NCBI GenBank assembly: GCA_963734815.1
Contig: CAVTIH010000002.1
Span: forward strand, 1,178,001-1,242,000
Reading direction: 5' to 3'
DNA length: 64,000 nt
From: Palsa-744 sp963734815
GTDB lineage: Bacteria; Actinomycetota; Thermoleophilia; Solirubrobacterales; Solirubrobacteraceae
Below the pieces are notes generated by a model that worked only from the letters and a program-made list of their open reading frames with translations, did no database searches and was not told the origin of the DNA. The position numbers and the translations under genes are program-made. Of the stretch, positions 58,041 to 64,000 are shown one piece after another (the stretch's first letter is position 1; the number at the start of each line of letters is the position of its first letter).

Positions 58041-58784
58041 GTGGAGATCCTCGGTATCCCGCTGGCGGTCTCCGACTACGAGCAGGTGCTCGATTGGATG
58101 CAGGCGATGATCGTCGCCGGCGAGCGTGGGTACGTGACGGCTGCCGCCGTCAACCTTGTGATGAGCGCGCACGAGCAACCCACCACGCTTGCGGCCACGC
58201 TGGACGCCACGCTCGCCGTGCCCGACGGGATGCCGCTGGTGTGGGCGCTGCGCCTGCTCGGCCACCGCGGCGCCACCCGTATCTACGGGCCCGACCTGAT
58301 GGCGGCCTTCTGCGCGCGCGCGGCGGGGGACGGAACGCCGATCTACCTCTACGGGGGCCGCACGCCCGACGCCCTGGAGCTGCTCGAGCGCCGCCTGCGC
58401 GAGCGCTTCCCCGGCCTGGTAATCGCCGGCGGATGGTCGCCCCCCTTCCGCGAGCTCACCCCCGAGGAGGAGCAGCGCGTGATTGCGGAGATCGACGGCT
58501 GTGGCGCGCAAGTCGTGTGGGTCGGCATCGGCCAGCCCAAGCAGGAGCAGTGGATGCAGCGGATGCGCCCCTGCCTGCGCGCGCCGCTGCTGGTGGGAGT
58601 CGGCGCCGCCTTCGACTTCCACGCCGGCCTCGTCTCCCAGGCGCCGCCGTGGATGCAGCGTCATGGCCTGGAGTGGGTCTACCGGCTTGCGCGCGAGCCG
58701 CGCCGGCTGTGGCGGCGCTACGCCCGCTACAACCCTCGATTCGTGGTCGGCTTTGCGCGTCAGTACCTGCGCGAGCGTGGCTGA
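58041..58784 (+). CDS. WecG/TagA/CpsF-family glycosyltransferase (GT26)
   Basis: About 247 aa from GTG 58041 (VEILGIPLAVSDYEQVLDWM); TTG 57942 would add 33 residues. The GT26 hallmarks are AAAVNLVMSAHEQP, LAVPDGMPLVWALRLLG, RIYGPDLMAAFC, IYLYGGRTPDALE and VWVGIGQPKQEQWMQR, with GVGAAFDFHAG. Members add N-acetylmannosaminuronate, ManNAc or another sugar to the lipid-linked primer. Here it fits the UDP-sugar dehydrogenase made by the next operon. No clear ribosome site is seen. A palindrome CCACCGTGGTGG lies upstream near 57973. Confidence 0.9.
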   Translation: MEILGIPLAVSDYEQVLDWMQAMIVAGERGYVTAAAVNLVMSAHEQPTTLAATLDATLAVPDGMPLVWALRLLGHRGATRIYGPDLMAAFCARAAGDGTPIYLYGGRTPDALELLERRLRERFPGLVIAGGWSPPFRELTPEEEQRVIAEIDGCGAQVVWVGIGQPKQEQWMQRMRPCLRAPLLVGVGAAFDFHAGLVSQAPPWMQRHGLEWVYRLAREPRRLWRRYARYNPRFVVGFARQYLRERG

Positions 58785-58830
58785 CGCTTGGTTGACGTGC
58801 AGATCAAAGCGGTATAGCTATAGTATGCAT

Positions 58831-58912
58831 AGGGTCGGGGTTGTTGTTGTTATGAAAAATTAAAAGCCCGATAGCAATTGCGCACGGCCTTTAAAAAGTT
58901 CATTACATACCC
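58831..58912. repeat. Dispersed AT-rich hairpin repeat, copy B
   Basis: 82 bp with the same layout and orientation as 9595-9676: GGGG-TTGTTGTTGT arm, AAAAATTAAAAGCC, the loop TAGCAATTGCGCAC, then GGCCTTTAA. The loop differs from copy A by one base, while the flanks share only the pattern. It lies 47 bp after the WecG stop and 154 bp before the UDP-sugar dehydrogenase gene, in the 281-bp gap 58785-59065. Confidence 0.7.
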
Positions 58913-58934
58913 AATGCCCACCATCCCATGCCCC

Positions 58935-59024
58935 GTCGGCGACCCGTCTCCCCTGCCCGTCGCCAACCATCCACCCGCCGACGACCCGTCTCCCACACCC
59001 AAGTCGCCGAACCATCCACCCGCC
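58935..59024. repeat. Two imperfect 42-48-bp direct repeats beside hairpin copy B
   Basis: Both units have GACCCGTCTCCC followed by ACCATCCACCCGCC. The first starts at 58935 and the second at 58977. They lie directly next to hairpin copy B, as the 41-bp array (9797-9919) lies near copy A. Confidence 0.65.
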
Positions 59025-59065
59025 AGCGCATGCGGGCACTGGATTCGAAAGCTAACCTGAGCGCT

Positions 59066-60355
59066 GTGACCCCTCAGGAGCACACCGCCGATGTCTCGGT
59101 GATCGGCCTCGGTCGCGTCGGGCTGCCGCTCGCGCTCTCCTTCGCCGACCGCGGCCTGCGAGTCATCGGGATCGACAACGACGCCGCACGCCTCGGCGCC
59201 GTGCGCGAGGGCGCGATGCCCTTCGAGGAGACCGGTGCACAGGGGTTGCTGGATCGCGTGCAGGCCGATCAGGGCCCGCCCGCCCGGTTGGAGCTCTCCG
59301 AACGCGTCGCCGATGCCGCCCGCGCGCGGCACATCGTGATCACGCTCGGCACCCCCTCCTTCTCCCATATCGAGATCGACATGCGCGACATCCGCTCCGC
59401 GCTCGACGATCTCCTGGGGGTGCTCACGCCCGGGCAGTCGCTCGTGCTGCGCTCCACGGTCGCACCCGGCACCACGGAGTTCGTGGCCGGGTACCTGGAA
59501 AAGCACCGCGGCTTTCGCATCGGCGAGGAGGTGTTCGTCGCGCACGCCCCCGAGCGGATCGCTGCCGGGCGCTTCCTGGAGGAGATCGACACGCTGCCCT
59601 GCATCATCGGCGGCGTGGGCGCCCGCTCGGGCGAGGTCGTTGCGGAGCTGTTCGGGGTGTTCGACGCGCCGATCGTGCAGACCACGCCCGTGCAGGCCGA
59701 GCTCGCGAAGATCTGGGCCAACATCCTGCGCTACACGCACTTCGCGCTGCCCAACCTGCTGATGATGGACTGCGAGCGCCACGGCGCCAACGTGTTCGAG
59801 GTGATCGACCTCGTCAACCGCGACTACCCCCGCGGCGGCCTCGCTCAGCCTGGGTTCACCGCCGGGACGTGCCTGCGCAAGGACTTCACCTTCTCCGAGG
59901 AGCGCTCCCCCGCGCCGGGGATGCTGCTGGCGGTCTCGCGCGTCAACGAGTCGGTGCCGCTGTTCCTCGTCGAAGGCATGCGCCGGCGCCTCGGTTCGCT
60001 CGCCAACCGCAAGATCGCCGTGCTCGGCCTCGCCTTCAAGGCCGACACCGACGACGAGCGCGACTCGCTCGCGCACAAGCTGATCCGGCTGCTGGAGCGC
60101 GAGCTTGCCGACGTCGCCGCGCACGACCCCCATGTCGCCACGCCCACGGCGCCGCTGGAGGAGGTGCTCGCGGGTGCCGATGCGGTGGTCGTGGCCGCCA
60201 ACCACTCCGAGTTCCGCGAGCCCCACACGCTCGCCGCGATCGCCGCGCTCGCAGCGGAGGAGTGCCTCGTGGTCGATCCCTGGAACTGTTGGGGCGCGGG
60301 GCAGGTGTTCGCGTACGCCTCCGAGCTCGCCGCGCTGGGCGCGCCCAGCCAATGA
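59066..60355 (+). CDS. UDP-N-acetyl-hexosamine 6-dehydrogenase (WecC/WbpA-like)
   Basis: 429 aa. The NAD site is VIGLGRVGLPLALSF (about 12-26). The catalytic cysteine is C269 in GTCLRKDF with K272, and K215 in AELAKIWANI is the conserved lysine. The three-domain UDPG/GDP-mannose dehydrogenase layout is complete (VLGLAFKADTDDERDS opens the C-terminal domain). It oxidises a UDP-hexose, probably N-acetylated, to the uronic acid with two NAD+. The start is GTG 59066. It is the first gene of a tightly coupled operon (ATGA, then GTGA overlaps). Confidence 0.92.
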   Translation: MTPQEHTADVSVIGLGRVGLPLALSFADRGLRVIGIDNDAARLGAVREGAMPFEETGAQGLLDRVQADQGPPARLELSERVADAARARHIVITLGTPSFSHIEIDMRDIRSALDDLLGVLTPGQSLVLRSTVAPGTTEFVAGYLEKHRGFRIGEEVFVAHAPERIAAGRFLEEIDTLPCIIGGVGARSGEVVAELFGVFDAPIVQTTPVQAELAKIWANILRYTHFALPNLLMMDCERHGANVFEVIDLVNRDYPRGGLAQPGFTAGTCLRKDFTFSEERSPAPGMLLAVSRVNESVPLFLVEGMRRRLGSLANRKIAVLGLAFKADTDDERDSLAHKLIRLLERELADVAAHDPHVATPTAPLEEVLAGADAVVVAANHSEFREPHTLAAIAALAAEECLVVDPWNCWGAGQVFAYASELAALGAPSQ

Positions 60356-61326
60356 GCCGCGTGCTTGTGACGGGGGGCGCCGGCACGATCGGCGCCGCGG
60401 TGGTGCGCCGACTGCTGGCGGACCCCGCGTACGAGGTGCGGGTCTCCGACCAGCGGCCCGCGCCGCAGTGGATGCGCGAGGGGTGCGAGGTGCACACCGG
60501 CGACCTGCGCTCCCTCGCGGAGGCGCGGCGGGCCACGGAGGGCTGCTCGCACGTGATCCACCTGGCCGCGATCGTCGGCGGCATCGCCAACTTCCACCGG
60601 CTTCCCCACACGCTCACGGAGGTCAACGCCGCGCTCTACAACGCAGTCGTGCGCGCCGCGCTGGACGTCGAGGTCGAACGCTTCACCTACGTCTCCTCCT
60701 CGATGGTGTTCGAGCGCGCCACCGAATATCCGACGACGGAGGCCCACCTGCCCGACTGCCCTGTGCCGCTCTCCGCCTACGGCTTTTCCAAGCTCACCGG
60801 CGAGGTGTACTGCCGCGCCGCGCATGCCGAGCACGGTCTCCCGTACACGATCTGCCGCCCCTTCAACGCCTACGGCCCGGGTGAGGTGCCCGACGCCGAG
60901 CCCGGCATCGCGCACGCCGTGCCCGACCTGATCCGCAAGGTGCTCTCCGGCCAGCGGCCGCTGCAGATCTTCGGCTCCGGCGAGCAGACGCGCACGCTCA
61001 CGCACGTCGACGACATCGCCGACGGGGTCGTCGTGGCGATGGGCTCCCCCGCGGGTTTGAACGAGGACTTCAACATCTCCGCCTCGCGCGAGCTGTCGGT
61101 GGCGGAGATTGCGCGAATCGTATGGGTCGCCTGCGGCGAGGACTCCGAGACATTCGAACTGGAGCACCTCCCCTCCTTCACGGTGGACGTACAGCGGCGC
61201 TGGCCCTCCGTCGAGAAGGCCCACACGCTGCTCGGCTGGGAGGCACGAATCGACGTCGAGGAGGGGATCGCCGCCACGGTGCGGTGGCTGCGCGAGCGCG
61301 AGGCGCCAGTAGGGTCCCACGCGTGA
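60352..61326 (+). CDS. Extended SDR NAD-dependent sugar epimerase
   Basis: 324 aa. The NAD motif is TGGAGTIG (7-14), the catalytic Y143 and K147 in SAYGFSKLTG, with VSSSMVF before it. AAIVGGIANFHRLPHTLTEV and RPFNAYGPGEVPD recall GDP-mannose 3,5-epimerase and UDP-sugar 4-epimerase families; which applies cannot be told. ATG 60352 lies within the stop of the dehydrogenase. Its product would feed the aminotransferase encoded next. Confidence 0.9.
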   Translation: MSRVLVTGGAGTIGAAVVRRLLADPAYEVRVSDQRPAPQWMREGCEVHTGDLRSLAEARRATEGCSHVIHLAAIVGGIANFHRLPHTLTEVNAALYNAVVRAALDVEVERFTYVSSSMVFERATEYPTTEAHLPDCPVPLSAYGFSKLTGEVYCRAAHAEHGLPYTICRPFNAYGPGEVPDAEPGIAHAVPDLIRKVLSGQRPLQIFGSGEQTRTLTHVDDIADGVVVAMGSPAGLNEDFNISASRELSVAEIARIVWVACGEDSETFELEHLPSFTVDVQRRWPSVEKAHTLLGWEARIDVEEGIAATVRWLREREAPVGSHA

Positions 61327-62411
61327 GCGTCCCCCTGTTCGACACCTCCTCCCCGCTCGCCCCGCTGCGCGGCAAGCTGCGCGCCGCGATCGAGCGGGTG
61401 CTCGACTCCGAGCGCTACATCCTCGGCCCCGAGGTGTCCGCCTTCGAGCAGGAGTTCGCCGCCTACTGCGGGGCGGCCCACGCCATCGGCGTCGCCAACG
61501 GCACCGACGCCCTCACGATCGCGCTGCGCGCAATGGGCATCGGCCCGGGCGACGAGGTGGTGGTGCCCTCCTTCACCTTCTACGCCTCTGCCGAGGCCAT
61601 TCCCCCGACGGGCGCCACACCGGTGTTCTGCGACATCGACCCCGCCACCTACTGCATCACCGCCGATACGGTGCGCGCCGCGCTCACCCCGCGCACGAAG
61701 GCGGTGATCGCCGTGCACCTGTTCGGCAACCTCGCGCCGGTCGCGGAGATCGAGGCGCTGGGAGTGCCCGTGCTCGAGGACGCCGCCCAAGCCGCGGGCT
61801 CGCGCTCCCCCGCCGGGCGCCCCGGGTCGCTCGGTACCGCGGCCACGTTCTCCTTCTTTCCCTCCAAGAACCTGGGGGGCTTCGGTGACGGCGGCGCAAT
61901 CACCACGTCGGATCCCGCGATCGCCGAGCGCGCACGCACGCTGCGCTTCCACGGCTCCCACAACAAGGTCACCTACGAGCAGGTCGGCTACAACTCGCGC
62001 CTGGATGAGCTGCAAGCCGCGATCCTGCGCGTGCAGTTGCCCCTGCTCGACACGTGGGCCGCGGGCCGCCGCGCCGCCGGCGCCCACTACGAGCACGCCG
62101 GCCTCGGGGAGCTGGTGACACTCCCCGTGCCCGTCGCCGGTGCCGAGCCCGCGTGGCACCTCTATGTGATCGCCCACCCTCACCCCGAGCCGCTCGAAGC
62201 CGCGCTGAGCGCCGCCGGCATCGGCCACAAGCCCTACTACCGCACCCCCCTCCACCGCCAGCCAGCGATGCTCCAGTGGGGTGCCGGCGGCGAGCTGCCC
62301 GCCACCGAACACGCCGCCACCACCCACCTGGCGATCCCGATGAGCGCGGTGCTCACGCAGGCGCAGGTCGAGGAGGTCGCCGCCGCCGTGCGGCAAGCTT
62401 TGGCGGCGTAG
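61323..62411 (+). CDS. DegT/DnrJ/EryC1-family aminotransferase (WlbC/WbpE-like)
   Basis: 362 aa. GTG 61323 overlaps the epimerase stop (GTGA). PLP motifs are VANGTDALTIAL, VLEDAAQAAGSR and K182 in FFPSKNLGGFGDGG. The K-N-L-G-G-F-G form and NGTDAL resemble 3-aminotransferases of diacetamido-uronic acid pathways. The 3' end overlaps the convergent GntR gene by 59 bp, which is long for this window. Confidence 0.92.
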   Translation: MSVPLFDTSSPLAPLRGKLRAAIERVLDSERYILGPEVSAFEQEFAAYCGAAHAIGVANGTDALTIALRAMGIGPGDEVVVPSFTFYASAEAIPPTGATPVFCDIDPATYCITADTVRAALTPRTKAVIAVHLFGNLAPVAEIEALGVPVLEDAAQAAGSRSPAGRPGSLGTAATFSFFPSKNLGGFGDGGAITTSDPAIAERARTLRFHGSHNKVTYEQVGYNSRLDELQAAILRVQLPLLDTWAAGRRAAGAHYEHAGLGELVTLPVPVAGAEPAWHLYVIAHPHPEPLEAALSAAGIGHKPYYRTPLHRQPAMLQWGAGGELPATEHAATTHLAIPMSAVLTQAQVEEVAAAVRQALAA

Positions 62412-63117
62412 CCGTCTCGGTTGCGGGTGTCCGCTGCTCGACGGGCTGCTCGCCATTCCCACCCTGCCCCTGCTGCCCCTCGCCGTCCAGCGCAGCCTGC
62501 AGCGCGGCCAGCCGGCGAATGAGGTGCGTCTGGGTCAGCTCCAGCTCCTCTGTGTCCAGCAGTCGCGGGCCACTGTCGGGCAGTGCCCGCCGCGGTGGCA
62601 CCGCCGCGCGTGAAACAGGGGTGAGCTCGGGGTGCTCGGCTTCGATCTTGACGAGCATCTGCTCCAGCGTGGCAATCTGGATGCGCAGTACGCGCCGGCG
62701 CTCCGCCGCCCGCTTGGGGGGCGCGGGCTGGTGCTCGGACTCGACGTACAGCGCGGCCGCGACCTCGCGGGGATCGATTCCCGTCTGGCGGGCCTCGCGC
62801 GCCGCACTCGCCGCAATCGCGCCGGCGGCTGTGCGCTCGTGCGCGGTGGCAGTGACGTAGGTGCCGCTGCCCTGCTGGCTTTCGATCATGCCCTCATGCT
62901 CCAGGCGCTGGTAGACGGCGCGTACCGTGTTGGCGTTGATCTTCAGCGCCTGCGCCAGATCCCGCAGGCCCGGCAGGCGCTGCCCGGTTGCCAGTCGACC
63001 GTCGTGGATGCGCGCGCGCAGCGCCCACGCCAGCTGCACGCCGATCGGAACCTCCGCGCGGCGATCGATCGTGAGACCCAGGCCCCCGCCACCGGTGTTG
63101 GGCTCGTCACGAGTCAC
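62353..63117 (-). CDS. GntR-family (YtrA-like) transcriptional regulator
   Basis: 254 aa. The GntR winged helix is at about 20-90 (VPIGVQLAWALRARIHDGRL, LRDLAQALKINANTVRAVYQ, LEHEGMIESQQGSGTYVT). The short helical C-terminal part has no FCD or UTRA domain, so it belongs with the YtrA-like subgroup, whose members often control ABC exporters and bind as dimers. The tail is Pro/Gln-rich. The start is GTG 63117. A perfect inverted repeat at 63156-63171 lies 39-54 bp upstream and is a candidate operator for autoregulation. Confidence 0.88.
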   Translation of the reverse strand: MTRDEPNTGGGGLGLTIDRRAEVPIGVQLAWALRARIHDGRLATGQRLPGLRDLAQALKINANTVRAVYQRLEHEGMIESQQGSGTYVTATAHERTAAGAIAASAAREARQTGIDPREVAAALYVESEHQPAPPKRAAERRRVLRIQIATLEQMLVKIEAEHPELTPVSRAAVPPRRALPDSGPRLLDTEELELTQTHLIRRLAALQAALDGEGQQGQGGNGEQPVEQRTPATETATPPKLAARRRRPPRPAPA

Positions 63118-63155
63118 CCCTTTACGGTAGCGCCCTCCGCGCCCGTCTGGGAGTC

Positions 63156-63171
63156 TGCTAGTGAACTAGCA
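63156..63171. promoter_or_regulatory. Candidate GntR operator (perfect inverted repeat)
   Basis: TGCTAGT-GA-ACTAGCA is a perfect 7-bp inverted repeat in the 57-bp gap between the acetyltransferase stop (63175) and the GntR start (63117). Position and symmetry suit self-repression. Confidence 0.55.
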
Positions 63172-63174
63172 CAC

Positions 63175-63885
63175 TTACCGCCAGCGCTCCAGCAGGTCCT
63201 CGGTGGAGACCTCGCGCACGATGCGGGCGGGGACACCCATTGCGACCGCGCGTGCGGGGATGTCGCGGGTGACGACCGCGCCGGCGGCGATGAACGCCTC
63301 CTCGCCGATCTCCACGCCCGGGGTCAGCACCGTGCCGCCGCCCACGCGGCAGGCGCGGCGCAGGGTGGCACCACGCAGGGGGCTGGAGTCGTCGTGGCGG
63401 GCCATCGTGTCATCGTTGGTCGTCGTCGCGCCCGGGCCGACGAACACGTCGTCCTCGATCACGGTGAAAGCCGTGAGGTAGACGCTCGTCTGCACTTTCA
63501 CGCGCGCACCCACGTGCACGTCGTTGTCGACCACGCTACCCCTGCCGATCACCGAGCTCTCGCCCACGCGAGCGCGCTCGCGCACGAATGACTGGTCGCC
63601 GATGATCGCCTCCTCGCCGATCGTGGCCCCCGCGAACACCACGGCGCCGGCGCACACCGTCACCCGCTTGCCCAGCTCCAGGCGACCCACCTCCCCCTTC
63701 GCGGAGGAGCTGCGCGCCAACCGCGGGCGCTTGCCGAGCACCGCATGGTCCTCGATCACGCAGCCGGCACCCACCACGGTGCCAGCGTGCACCACCACGT
63801 AGGCGCCGAACGACACCTCCGCGCCGATCTCCACATCCTCGCCGAGCAGCAGGCCGGGCGCGCGTGGGTCGGGGGTGAGGCTCAC
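63175..63885 (-). CDS. Left-handed beta-helix N-acetyltransferase (WlbB/WbpD-like)
   Basis: 236 aa of hexapeptide repeats (VEIGAEVSFGAYVVVHAG, VVGAGCVIEDHAVLG, GATIGEEAIIGDQ, VGESSVIGRGSVV). The mid-protein GPGATTTNDDTMARHDD matches the TND motif of WlbB/WbpD, which acetylate the 3-amino group of UDP-3-amino-uronic acids. EIGEEAFIAAGAVVTRDIPA closes the helix. The start is GTG 63885. The same start region is repeated 38 bp upstream, out of frame. It is transcribed toward the GntR gene. Confidence 0.88.
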   Translation of the reverse strand: MSLTPDPRAPGLLLGEDVEIGAEVSFGAYVVVHAGTVVGAGCVIEDHAVLGKRPRLARSSSAKGEVGRLELGKRVTVCAGAVVFAGATIGEEAIIGDQSFVRERARVGESSVIGRGSVVDNDVHVGARVKVQTSVYLTAFTVIEDDVFVGPGATTTNDDTMARHDDSSPLRGATLRRACRVGGGTVLTPGVEIGEEAFIAAGAVVTRDIPARAVAMGVPARIVREVSTEDLLERWR

Positions 63886-63937
63886 GGTTGCACCGGACCG
63901 CGTGGGTCGGGGGTGAGGCTCACAACTGCACCGGGGA
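63862..63937. repeat. 38-bp direct duplication covering the acetyltransferase start
   Basis: GCGTGGGTCGGGGGTGAGGC and the following CTCAC occur at 63862 and again at 63900, 38 bp apart. The two units are close to identical in the first 24 bases and similar after. Because 38 is not a multiple of three, the upstream GTG copy is not in the acetyltransferase frame. Confidence 0.8.
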
Positions 63938-64000
63938 ACATACGCTGGGTGTTGGCCTCACAGCCGCTCCACATTGGCAACGAGTGTCCTGCGCGTGACC

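Noticed and set aside
58850..60352. 500-codon reverse open frame
   Set aside because: It is the antisense shadow of the UDP-sugar dehydrogenase, with His/Val/Gly-rich translation and no motif.

Overview
The window is high-GC DNA with dense gene packing, many GTG/TTG starts and many 4-base ATGA/GTGA gene overlaps. Together with actinobacterial-type families (a DevS-like two-GAF kinase, a DUF2600 protein, an R2lox-type oxidase beside a TetR gene), this suggests an actinobacterium. A Thermoleophilia/Solirubrobacterales-type lineage is my inference, not something the sequence proves.

Layout. 1-4.4 kb: reverse-strand run of an ECF-type sigma factor, a DegT aminotransferase, a Gfo/Idh/MocA oxidoreductase and a degenerate nucleotidyltransferase. 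4.5-18.9 kb: housekeeping and signalling genes: glutamate decarboxylase, a GGDEF-EAL protein, two secreted proteins, a repeat-rich AT-rich non-coding locus (9.43-10.07 kb), an FtsX-type ABC exporter, a DUF2600 putative terpene synthase, a TetR-MarR fusion regulator, and a haem-sensor-like kinase converging on a NarL-type response regulator. 18.9-23.6 kb: tRNA-Ser(CGA), a small possible island (SnoaL-like and GNAT), TadA, a subtilase, and an ATPase whose start and stop codons each sit in a 21-bp palindrome.

23.6-54.3 kb is a large Wzx/Wzy-type exopolysaccharide locus. It holds a priming glycosyl-1-phosphate transferase (49.7-51.4 kb), many GT-B and GT-A glycosyltransferases, a Wzx flippase (37.7 kb), two Wzy-like polymerase/ligases (27.2 and 52.3 kb), a Wzz/BY-kinase co-polymerase (28.6 kb), a CpsB-type PHP phosphatase (47.3 kb), two secreted clan-A-like glycoside hydrolases, methyltransferases, and sugar-nucleotide genes. 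55-57.8 kb: an R2lox-like oxidase fused to an SCP2 domain with a divergent TetR gene, and a sigma factor fused to a ZAS-type membrane domain. 58-64 kb: a WecG-type transferase and an operon of UDP-sugar dehydrogenase, epimerase and aminotransferase, followed by a convergent GntR regulator and a WlbB-like acetyltransferase. These last genes plus the 1-4 kb genes could make a diacetamido-uronic acid donor for the polymer.

The most unusual non-coding signals are (i) a dispersed AT-rich hairpin element present at 9.6 kb and 58.8 kb with an identical loop core, the first copy lying inside a 203-bp segment bounded by inverted repeats, and (ii) the paired 21-bp palindromes on the ATPase gene, one overlapping a TATAAT box placed for a leaderless transcript. 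No CRISPR array, rRNA, integrase or transposase was seen.
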